Assembly (NCBI RefSeq): GCF_016808335.1
Contig: NC_053148.1
Span: 46,764,930 to 46,828,929 of the forward strand
Reading direction: 5' to 3'
Source of the DNA: Panicum virgatum
Taxonomy: Eukaryota > Streptophyta > Magnoliopsida > Poales > Poaceae
Length of the DNA stretch: 64,000 nt
The translations under genes and the position numbers were made by a program. Below are positions 24,908 to 34,480 of this stretch, in pieces. The notes below the pieces were generated by a model. That model was not told where the DNA came from, searched no databases, and saw only the letters and a program-made list of their open reading frames with translations. The stretch's first letter is position 1, and the number at the start of each line of letters is the position of its first letter.

Positions 24908-25279
24908 TCAGGTCTGTGGGGCCAAGTTGGCCACTGGGCGGCCGGCGAGTTCTGGTCCGGAGGAGGGTCGTTCGATGCGTTCCACGACTGATTCTACAAA
25001 TAGGAATATATCAATTGAAGCATAACAAAAATATAATAATATCTACAAACAAAGCATACTCACTGGAGTGTCAGAAGGTCCTGCAGGAAAGTAAGGCTGA
25101 GCTGGTAAGACGAAGAGAGGAGGCGGCGTCGCATAGTTCATCGACGCGCCAAGTCCTTGCATCCAGGTGACCATGCTTTGCAACACAACCGACTGTTCCT
25201 CCCTCAGCTTCCGCTCCTGCTCCAGCTTGGCCTCGATCTCCAGTCGGCACCTCCTCTCCTCCTCAAACTTTGCCTCCAT
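24908..25279 (-). pseudogene. Remnant 3' exons of a CACTA transposon gene
   Basis: Minus strand 25279-25060 reads MEAKFEEERRCRLEIEAKLE, a charged coiled-coil segment, followed by a Pro-rich part (TPPPLFVLPAQPYFPAGPSD). A second piece at about 24996-24908 reads NQSWNASNDPPPDQN then QWPTWPHRPEQ and a stop. Such a coiled coil plus Trp/Pro-rich tail is typical of the C-terminal end of grass CACTA transposase-associated proteins. The catalytic part is absent. The position inside the CACTA termini supports this. Confidence 0.6.
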
Positions 25280-25329
25280 CTCAGCCTACAAGATTTAAAC
25301 CTCCATGTTACAATACGAAGCAAAGTGCG

Positions 25330-25920
25330 GCGGTGGGGAGGCGCAGGGCCCGGGGCGAAGCCGGCGACGGCTGCGGGCGGCGCGGGGCACGGTCCCGGGC
25401 CCGGGGCGGCGGCGGCACGGCCGCGGACGGCAGTGGCGCGGGGCACGGGGCCGCGGGCGGCGAGCGGGGCACGGGGCCGCGGGCGGCGAGCGGGGCAAGC
25501 GGCGGCGGGAGGCCCGGGGTGGCGGGGCGGGGCGTGGCCGGGGCGGCGCGGCGGGTCGGGGGTGCGGTGCGGCGGTGGGGAGGCGCGGGGCACGGTGCGG
25601 AACTGGCGACGGCCGCGAGCAGGGCGATGGGCTCGGGCAGCGGCGGCACGGGTGCGGCCGGCGGCGGCGCGGGGCACGGGCCCGCGGGCGCGCGGCGAGC
25701 GGGCGGCACGGGGCACGGGCCCGGGGCGGCGGCGGCACGGCCGCGGACGGCGGTGGCGCGGGGCACGGGGCCGTGGGCGGCGAGCGGGGCAGCGGCGGCG
25801 GGAGGCCCGGCCGCGGACAGCGAGGGGCCCGGGGCGGCGCGGCGGGGCGTGGCCGGGGCGGCGCGGCGGGTCTTGTGCGTGAGCAGGGGCACGGCGGGCC
25901 GGGGCGCGTGGATGAAGAAA
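25330..25920. repeat. GC-rich minisatellite-like array inside the CACTA element
   Basis: About 590 bases, nearly all G and C, made of shuffled short units such as gcggggcacggggccgcggg, cggcggcggcacggccgcgg and cggggcggcgcggcgggtc. It is open in most frames, so open frames are not evidence of coding. A larger duplicate is visible: the segment from gcacggccgcggacgg recurs near 25415 and 25735. Confidence 0.8.
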
Positions 25921-27512
25921 TGAGTTAAGGGTCGGGCGCCGGGGGGTTATCCCCGTTATTTGCCGTGTGCCTGGATCCGGCACTCGGCAAACTATGGCAA
26001 TGCCGAGTGCCAGATCGGCGGCACTCGGCAAACTATGCCTATGCCGAGTGCCAGATCGCGACACTCGGCAAATGGTTTTTAAAAAAAATTGATTCATTTC
26101 TTTGCCGAGGGCCGGACCAGGTGGCACTCGGCAACTATTTATTTTAACTGAGTTCCAAAAGCAATGATACTGAAATTAACATAATGTAAAAACATATTAT
26201 TTCATGCATAACTATTCCAAACTCAAATTAACATAATTTTAATTTCAAGTTTCATGATTTTATGCAAGAAAACCTATTATTTCATGTGTTTCTAAAGTCA
26301 AATTGAATTTATATCAATAAATTCGTTTTGATGAGGTATGTATAAAAAATTTAGTGACTACCAACTAAATAATTTGCCAAAATAAAACAACAAATTATGG
26401 TTCATGATTTCATGCAAAAAACCCTATTATTTCATGCATTTAAAGATCAACTTAAAACTAAATATAATGATTTTCAATATGTGCCAAAAATAATTTAATA
26501 TATAGATAACAAATTCAAAAAATTAACCAAATTTTCACAAGACACATGTTTTGTTGTTATTTCTCTATATAAAAAGTTTCACATTGAAAATCATATGCGA
26601 CTTTTATTTCAACCACAAATCCAACCGGATACTAAACATCTCTCCGAAACTTCTTCGGAGATTCTCCGACTTGTGAGCGGCGTACATTGTCACGTGTCCG
26701 AAACACTGTCAATTTTTTCCACTCTATCCTCGCATGAAACAAAGAGTTTTGCACAATTCCCATGATTTTCAGACATTGCATGCTATTTTTGGTTTTTTTC
26801 CGAACGTCCGTGCACACGCTTGTGATCAAGTTTCCTGATAAAGATGCTTCAACTTTTAAGTTCTTTCGCAAATACAGCATCAGTTTTGATTCTGGTACAT
26901 AAATATCAAATTTCCATTCATTGATTTCGAAATTTTGACCCACTTCTAATTTAATATTAACTTCGAATGATTATTCCCCGCAAACAAAAAATTAACAGAA
27001 AATAGTAAACCAATCAATAAAAGTTTTTTATGTTATTAGGGATTAAATTATCAAATTTAACTAGAGACCAAAAAATTTTGAAGGTCAAAATTTTTTTTTA
27101 CCCAATTTTGCCGAGTACCTAAGCTCCAGCACTCGGCAAAAGAAAATTTGCCGAGAGCCAGGCTCGAGGCACTCGGCAAAATATCCCCTTTGCCGAGTGC
27201 CAGGTGGTGGCACTCGGCAAAGACTTGACGCCATCAGCCCCCCTAACGGGCGTCGCACGGCGGGCGCGCGTGCTGGGCACGTGCGCCGGATTTGCCGAGT
27301 GCCGCCAGGCCAGCACTCGGCAAAGGTGACAGTTTGCCGAGTGCCATTCGTTGCCGACAGCCGGCACTCGGCAAAGCTCGGGCATGCCGTGTGGCAGATG
27401 TTTGCCGAGTGCTCGTGTCCTGGCGGCAAAGCACATCTTTGCCGAGTGTCTGTGTTCTGGTACTCGGCAAAGGCCAAGACACTCGGCAAATTTGGGTTTT
27501 CCGGCAGTGAGT

Positions 27513-29195
27513 ATATGCTACCGCGGAACACCGTCACGCCGATGTCGAGGAGTCGCGCCGAGCTGGAGGGCCTGTTCGCCGGCCAAGCACCTGATGAGCA
27601 TTTGCTTACATGCAAATCCATGCGTGCTTAGCCATAAGCACAAGTGCACGTGTGTTGATGAGAAGAAGAGTCTACAGTGGCATGCACAAGAGAGTACGTG
27701 CGTGCGCCACCACAGGGAGGAAGCTAGTGCATCTACGTTACGTGCAGATGCCTCGCCACTGCTTCGCTCATCTACTGTCAACAGCGGGGACATCGACTCG
27801 GTCCAGCTTCAAGTCTTCCCCACGCATCGACATCCTACTACTACGACTACCATACTGTTTGAGACCGACGAGGCCGAACGACACGGGCGGGTGCTGCTGA
27901 TGTTCTAGCTGCGCTACACCGGCTCATGGACACCGACGAGGCCATGGATGACGCCGACGCCCACCTCTACACCACCACCACCATCATGCATGGAGAACGC
28001 GAAGCGAAGACTGAAGACGACGACGACTACAGCAGCTTAATCGGAGAGTACTCTAGCAAGCTAGACTTGCAGAGATAATTAACCGGGAGCTTTACGAGGC
28101 CCCGGGAATCAGTAGACCACAACACCCAAGTTAGATTTGCCCAACAGCAGGCTATGGAGCGCACATATATATGGGAACCTGTATTTATATTTTATGAAAT
28201 ATGAATAAAGCTTGTGTTCCCTATCTTTTGTTTCTTTTGTGTATTTTCTATATACACTGGCACGCCCGTACTCTGTATTTTCCACGCGAGGAAAATCTTG
28301 TGTGATTTTTCTCCAAACACCACGGACCAGGCCACGCCAGGCGGAGGCGCGACGCGCTGCCGCTGAGGGACACTCGGCGGCTCGGCGCGGCTGCGACCGG
28401 CAGCTCGACAGGGCGGGTCCTCTTTCGTTCTCGTCCTCTCGGTTCGGCAGGCAGCTCGGCGCGGAGCGGCGAGGCAGCCCGGCATCGCGTGGTGGCCCGG
28501 CGGGAGGCTCGGCACAGCTGCCCGGCGGGCAGGTCGACGCGGCGGCTTGTCGTCCTCCCCCGTTGTCCTCCTCTGCCGGGCCAGTCAAGGTGGTTCGTGA
28601 ATGTTGTTCTAGGTGCACGGAGGAGATGAGGGCGCGGCGGAGGAAGTGGGGCACACGGCGGAGCATCGTGCACACGGCATGCCGGGATAGTCGGCGGGGG
28701 TAGAGAAGAGGCAGCAGGCGGAGGCTAAGGGGACTCGCGGGTTCTTGATGATTCGCTAGCGCTCGGGTTCGCAGTTTAACGGGCGGCAGGCCCGTGCCGA
28801 TCTGATCCAACGAGGATTAATGGTTGATATCCCTAGCTAGCTAGATCCGACGGTTATTGTGTTATTGGGCGACGTGGCCCTATCGGGCGCCCGCGGTTTG
28901 GTCCAGGAATCGTATATAGAGATGTGAACTGTATAAACATATTGGAACTATATAAACTTATTTGAACTATAACTATATAGATTGAATTGTTAAACAAAAC
29001 CTTTTCCAACAGTTGGTATTGCTATGATCTCCTAAAGATCATTCCTGGGACTCTGTAATCCACTATTTTATCACTATAAAAGAAATATCAAATGTAAAAA
29101 ATCACCTTTTGCGATAATCTGAGCGCATGCGGTTAATTAGGCTATTAGCAATAATATATAATTACAGATGCCATGTTCAAGAATAGATGTTTCAA
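27513..29195. other. Sequence right of the CACTA insertion; no gene seen
   Basis: 27513-28100 continues the same unidentified GC-rich repeat style seen left of the CACTA. 28140-28300 has aataaa-type sequence (atgaataaagc at 28200) that could be a polyadenylation region on the plus strand. 28320-28740 is GC-rich and open in several frames, and shares about 45 bases with 22170-22215. 28860-29195 is AT-rich and featureless. Confidence 0.4.
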
Positions 29196-29247
29196 AGAAG
29201 TTGGGTGTATGTCTCAACTGCATCTCTGAATTGCCCATGTGTAGCCT

Positions 29248-30334
29248 TGTCGTGGGCTTTTGGGGTACCCACAGCCGGGTGGCGGAACACACCCGCCTAT
29301 TCCCCGAGGGGGAGTACTCGGGGAAGTGCTAAGCTATTAGGCCGATCTAGCTTGGGGGCAAGAACGCAAGAACACACGGATTTAGAGTGGTTCGGGCCGC
29401 TGAAGCGTAATACCTTACATCCACTGTGTGGTGTATTGCACTAGGCATGAATGAGTCTATCCTCTGCCCTGCCGGGCTTCTCCCGGGCCTGAGTCCTTCT
29501 CTAACGGGCGTCTCCCTTTTATAGAGCAAAGGAGGACGCGTACACAGGCGTTGGACCCCGACAGGTGGGCCCAACAAGGATGTATACTATACTAGAAAGA
29601 TACTAATGGTGCTTCAGTGGTTGGGGATCTCTTCTTGGATACACTTCCTCGTCCTGTAGACTCTCTGACCGAGGGGGTCTTTGTTTGTCCCATCGCCGAG
29701 GCGCCCGTTGGAGCAATGTAGCTTGCGGCGTAGTCTGGCGAGGCTACCGTGTAGGTGCCTTAATAGGTGAAGCCGAACCGTCGTATCCAACTGGCATAAT
29801 AGACTGACATACGCGCAGTAGGCGGCGCCAGCGACTGCTCTGTGCTCCTTGGTAACATGCAACCAACAGTGCAACCTGGCCAAAGCCGCCTCGGGCTTTG
29901 CTATAGCAGTGCGCACTTCTGCCTACTGCATTGAATGCAGTAGGTAGGCGAGTCTTCCAGTGGAAGCCTCGCGGCCCCGCGCGCGTGCCCGCACCTACGT
30001 GCGGGCACGTGACACGTGGCGGCTCCGGACCAGCCCCAGGCGGGGTGTAAGTTCCACCCCGCTGAGGGGTCCGGATAGTGTATGAGGGTCCGGGTCCGGG
30101 ACTCCGCGGGAGGTCCGGGGCCCCCAGCTATTTTGGCTGAGGGCTACCCCCGGGATACGTGGCGCCACCGGACCCTTTCCAAGCGGGGAGCGGGTCCGGG
30201 GCCGTTTGCCGGGAGAGTAGGGCTCCGGACCACAGGGGTCCGGCTGCTCGGTTGTTAGGTCGTAGTTAACGATAACTACGAGACTCTTGTCTAAACACAG
30301 CAAGAGGGGGTACCCCAGTCCTGGGGTACCGACA
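29248..30334 (-). repeat. Full-length 3' LTR (1087 bp)
   Basis: Bounded on the left by TSD AGCCT and on the right by the polypurine tract. The last 270-odd bases (30057-30334) are repeated at 31963-32229 with a small number of substitutions and a few indels (for example an accacaggggtccgg segment present only in this copy). Confidence 0.85.
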
Positions 30335-31962
30335 GTGGCCCCCGGGCCCACCTCAGGAGAGGTACGAACCCGCGGGTGGGGCCACTATCATGATGTGTTT
30401 TAACGCAACTTGGCTGTGTTGGGAGTGGGTGCTCCGGACCCCTTAGAGGCTGGAACACCTGCTGCCAGGTCCAGGTATTAGAGCGCTCTTCATAGGGCAG
30501 CGAAGGTGTAGGCTTGGGGTACAGCACCAAGCTAAGCGGCTACACGGATCTTGGACCGCTCAGGGAGCGAGAATCACTTCCCCAGACCTGGCTCCTGGCG
30601 ACCGTGGCTGGACTGTTACCATCGATCCTCCGAGATATGTTACCGGACCTCGCGGTGGGGCATAAGAAACCAAGCCTTATACTAGAAAGAAGTCCGGACC
30701 TCTAGACACAGCAGCTTCGGATACTAGGGTACTCGTAACATGGCAATGGAGTGAGTAGGCTTAGGGTACATTACCAGGCTAAGTGGCTACGCAGAACTCC
30801 TCCACCCCAGGATGCAAGCACCACTTCTCCGGAGCAGGTCCCTAGAAGTTCGGACCGTCTTTCAGCTAGAAGGGGTGTCCCAACCTAACTGCAAGCCAGC
30901 AACTCAACTTGGATCGTTAGCAACAAAAGAAGGATCTCTGTTCCGAAAAAAGGGAACATGCAAGCTGTACAGACAAGTGTCATTAAGCTAATGTATATAT
31001 AAGACTGAGAAAGCCAATCTCCTTCATTACATGACTTGTGGCGTACATCAGAGGCCGGGATTACGAGGGCGGACCTCTACCGCTCTGGACCACTTGCTGG
31101 TGTGGCCTGTTTGTGCGATGAAGCCAGAGGTCGGGTTTACAAGGGCGGACCTTTACCGCTCTGGACCACACGTAGGCACCGCATCATTACAAAGGAGAAA
31201 CACACTCAATCCCATCTAGTCATAATCTACAGCCGTCACCTCGTATGGTGTGCACGTTGCTGGCCGTAGAGGAGCTGCCGCCTTGGAGGCTCTTCTGAGT
31301 TTGTTGGGGGCGAAGGCGCCCTGGATGTGCTTGTACAACATCATCCAGCATCACCTCGGGAGCTTGCAGGGCCCTCCTTTGAACAAGAACTGTTTCATGC
31401 TTAGTTTGCATGAGAACAACTTCTCTGGCTTTGAATGGGAGTGGCCCTGCCGCCGTTGCCAGCTGCTGACGGAAGCCAGCCTGGCACCCTGGTGCAGCGG
31501 ATGGACGGGTGCTCGTTTGGACGAGCACAGAGCGTGGAGAAGGGCGGTCATTCGCCGGCTCCACCTTGGTGCTGGCATAGGGCCCCCTCGCCTTGCGGTG
31601 GAGGTCGACGCCTGTCTGCAGCAGCTCCAAGGAAGGCTTGAGCCAGGCGAGGGAGAAGGCGACAGGCATCCTTCCGGTTCCAGGCTCCGTGTTGAGAGGA
31701 AACCTCGAGCCGACGCTGTGCCGCCGTAGGCGGCCCCCGGTGGTTGCTTGAGAGAAAACCTTGAGCCAACACTGGGATGGCTCAAGGCGACACGCAACAG
31801 GCGTCGCCCCCGCGCAACACCGTGCCGGTCCTGAGGCGTCGCAGTGGCGACGCACAGCAGGCACCGCTGCTGTGCGCCGCCGCACCGAGGGCGTTGTTGC
31901 CTCGGCGCAGTGACATGCGGCGTAGGTGCCGCCATGCCTCTCTTCATCTTCTCTTCATCCCG

Positions 31963-32229
31963 CTGAGGGGTCTGGATAGTGTATGAGGGTCCGGGGCCAG
32001 GACTCCGCGGGAGGTCCGGGTCCCCCGGCTCTTTTGGCTGAGGGCTACCCCCGGGATACGTGGCGCCACCGGACCCTTTCCAAGCGGGGAGCGGGTCCGG
32101 GGCCGTTTGCCGGGAGAGTAGGGGTCCGACTGCTCGGTTGGTAGGTTGTAGCCGTTGTAGTTAACGATAACTACGAGACTCTTGTCTAAACACAGCAAGA
32201 GGGGGTACCCCAGTCCTGGGGTACCGACA
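31963..32229 (-). repeat. Truncated 5' LTR (267 bp, U3 part only)
   Basis: Matches 30057-30334. Homology stops at cccgctgagg (31963); left of it the sequence is unrelated to the LTR, so a deletion removed the rest of the LTR, the primer-binding site and gag-pol. Confidence 0.85.
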
Positions 32230-32950
32230 AGCCTGAATTCTGGCTTTGGTTAGCAAGAGATCCCCTTGAGTCCATTTGCCAGTCCGATCTAGAGTAGCAC
32301 CAACAATTGTCTCAGCATCGGTGAACTGCTTCTGAGCCCTCAGTATTTGAGCTAAAAGAAGCCAGTGCAACTCCTCAGCTTTGATCCAAGTTTCACCAGC
32401 TTCTTTGCATAAAAGAAGCAGGTTGTTCTTCTGCTCGGCATTTTCAAGGCTGAGACTGTACAATACTGAAAAATCTTTCTTGTGCATCTTCTTGTCAGCC
32501 TTCCCTATAGCACTCCCAGTGCCTCACACTGCCAAGCAGTTCTATCTGTTTCAGACACTTCTAACTTGATTAGAAAGCGTGACACCAAGCAACAGATCTG
32601 CAACTCCAGCCACTTGTTCACATTCTGCATATTGGCAATGTCTCTCCGTGCATAGGAAGCACCTTCAGTAAGCATTTGAAGCTAGGGCAAGTTCTTTGAG
32701 ATTATCAGAATCCTCTCCAGCCTTCAAAATTTGTTTGAGTAGATTCAGGGCACTCAGATCATCTACTTCTGCCAAGTAACACAATACAACAATATATAGC
32801 CATTCTCTTTTATCTAACACACCAGTTCACAGCTCTTCAAATTGTCCATCCACATCCAGTGGAATTAGCTGCCTGACATTAGTGCAAAAGGACTCTGCTT
32901 TAGAAAAACCACACCCAAACAGTTTTGACACTAGACCTTGAATACTTGGG

Positions 32951-33731
32951 AACGCTGGAAATAATTTTGTTCCTGTTATTATTTTTGTAGCTAACATGCC
33001 TTATCCCTTCTCATTTTTCTTTCATGACTTCATACATGTAAGCAGACTGGTGAAATATTTTGAGTTCTGGAACTTGCATGGGACACAGTTCTCCAAAAAC
33101 ACCTACCAGATATTACATCTTTGATCCTTCATTTTCAGGCAACAGAAGAGCAAGGGTTTGTGAAATTTCCAACTGCAGAACTGTGACCTTGATTGTGGAT
33201 GTGTTTGCTAGGCTTGTCAGCCAACCAGCCAGCAGTACTGTTTTCTCATACTAAATTAACACCAGCCATCAGCTACCAGTCAGTCAACAGTATTGTTCTC
33301 TCATAACAAATCAGCACTAGTCATCAGCCACCAGCCAAGCGAACACAGAAATATTTTTTGCATGTCAGGTTTAAGGGGCATGTCATGCCAGCTCCATTAC
33401 TGCAGTATGTGTGAGCACTGATTTTCTGGCACATTGCAGACTGGTCACTGGTGAAATATTTTGAGTTCTGGAACTTGGCTGTGTGTTTGATTGATTCAGC
33501 AACCATCGGATGAGGAATGGATGGCATCCTGGAGCAGGAAAGTTACCTGTGCGGTGTGCCTTCCGTTCAGCACGTTAGACAATCCACGCCGCATGCCTTT
33601 GCTGTTCTTGGCCCACTGGACTTTAAGCCCACCATGGCCAGATGTCTGGTAGTTTGGGCGCCGTCTCCAAAACGGAGTTGCACTCCGAAATTAAACGCGA
33701 GGTATCAATCTTATCTTTTGCCTATGAAAAT
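32951..33731. other. Intergenic; a duplicated 30-bp segment, otherwise featureless
   Basis: The segment ctggtgaaatattttgag...ggaacttg occurs at about 33048-33077 and again at 33448-33477, about 400 bases apart, with a MITE-like element between. No gene seen. Confidence 0.5.
33201..33346. mobile_element. Small MITE-like inverted repeat element
   Basis: The ends gtgtttgctaggcttgtcag and the reverse complement of the right end, gtgttcgcttggctggtggc, are imperfect inverted repeats, and the body has repeated cagcc/ggctg words. No clean target duplication seen. Confidence 0.5.
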
Positions 33732-34480
33732 TGAAGGAGATTGGAGTGTCAACTACAATTGTATTGATCTCCTCTTGAGTTTATATACATGTACACAAGC
33801 ACAATGTGCGCCTAACCAACTACCCTAACTAGCCGCCGTGATCCACAGAAAGAGGATCATGGATAGGGATGGCAATGGGTACCCGAAACCCGAGTACCCG
33901 ACGGGTTTTACCCGATAAGAAGGCGGGTATGGAATGATTTTTCTACCCGTGGGTATATTATTGGACAAAATCCTATACCCATTGGGTATGGCGGGTACGG
34001 GTGTGGGTTTATACTACCCATACCCGCCTACCCGTGGGTAAGAAATACCCGCAGGAAAAACAAATGAGCCTAAGTATCTAACTCATTTTAGCCCATATGA
34101 CCTATGAATTTAGCTCAAATCCAATTAAATCCTCCTAGTATATATATTGTTGAACCCTCTCTAACTCATGTTAACCCATATGAGCCATTAACTTGTTGAA
34201 ATGAAGCTTGTAATGATTTATTTTTCATGTGAATGTCTAATATTTATATGTAATACTCGGGTATGATTTCGGGTGTGGGTTACCCGACGGGTAAAAATTA
34301 CCCGACGGGTACGGGTATGGAATCATTTTCTTACCCGTATGCGGGTACGGGTAACCCGACGGGTAAAATTTAATCCTAACGGGTACGGGTATGGGTGGCC
34401 ACTACCCGACGGGTATATACCCCTTGCCATCCCTAATCATGGAGCAGGTTTCCAGGGACGACGTGGTCACGTCGCCAACA
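33732..34480 (-). repeat. 3' LTR, interrupted by a hAT element
   Basis: 169 bases of LTR after removing the hAT element (33864-34435) and one 8-bp target copy. The undisturbed LTR at 39025-39193 shows the empty site (atcatagag at 39149-39157). Confidence 0.93.
33864..34435. mobile_element. Non-autonomous hAT element inside the copia 3' LTR, 572 bp
   Basis: The ends tagggatggcaatgggtacc and (reverse complement) tagggatggcaaggggtata are inverted repeats. Perfect 8-bp duplication atcatgga at 33856-33863 and 34436-34443. The interior is full of palindromic words such as tacccgacgggta and tacccgtgggta. It is younger than the copia insertion. No coding capacity. Confidence 0.92.

Larger units (their letters stand above)
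24113..27509. mobile_element. CACTA (En/Spm) element, non-autonomous, 3.4 kb
   Basis: Begins CACTACCGGAATT and ends as the reverse complement of CACTGCCGGAAAA, with a 3-bp target duplication AGT (24110-24112 and 27510-27512). Both ends (24130-24580 and 27105-27490) carry many copies of the subterminal motif tttgccgagtg and its complement cactcggcaaa, the presumed transposase-binding sites. A further cluster lies inside at 25955-26135. The interior keeps only scraps of the transposase-type gene plus a GC-rich minisatellite, so the element cannot move by itself. Confidence 0.92.
29248..32229 (-). mobile_element. Defective LTR retrotransposon with truncated 5' LTR
   Basis: Target duplication AGCCT at 29243-29247 and 32230-32234. 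On the minus strand the element begins TGTCGGTACCCCAGG and ends CCCACGACA (TG..CA). The left LTR (3' LTR) is complete, 29248-30334, 1087 bp, with a minus-strand TATA box (ctctataaaag, about 29514-29526). The right LTR keeps only its first 267 bases. A purine-rich tract (gggcccgggggccac) lies beside the 3' LTR at 30335-30349. The remaining interior (30350-31962) encodes nothing I recognise; gag, pol and the primer-binding site are gone. The LTR style suggests Gypsy, uncertain. Confidence 0.87.
29196..32950 (-). pseudogene. NPG1/TTC7-like TPR protein gene fragment, split by an LTR element
   Basis: Minus strand 32950-32230 is intronless exon-like sequence of a tetratricopeptide-repeat protein: about 32870-32600 in broken frames, then 32487-32230 clean (KKDFSVLYSLSLENAEQKNN, EELHWLLLAQILRAQKQFTD, LLLTKARIQA). 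It stops at an LTR element, and the reading resumes on its far side at 29242-29196 (THGQFRDAVETYTQLL) after removing one AGCCT copy. The protein resembles NO POLLEN GERMINATION-related/TTC7 proteins, calmodulin-binding TPR scaffolds that in plants act with a PI4-kinase complex at the plasma membrane; this assignment is from memory of the family. Several shifts and stops right of 32487, plus the insertion, make it dead. The 5' part of the gene is absent. Confidence 0.7.

Noticed and set aside
25204..26127. Long Arg/Pro/Ala-rich open frames on both strands
   Set aside because: They are produced by a G/C minisatellite; all six frames are open and the composition is just the repeat.
21561..28860. 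One large LTR retrotransposon hosting the CACTA
   Set aside because: Only about 45 bases are shared between the two flanks; no LTR ends, primer site or target duplication were found.
31220..31885. 221-codon minus-strand open frame within the LTR element
   Set aside because: No recognisable retrotransposon or host domain; it lies in a GC-rich interior and overlaps equally long frames on the other strand.
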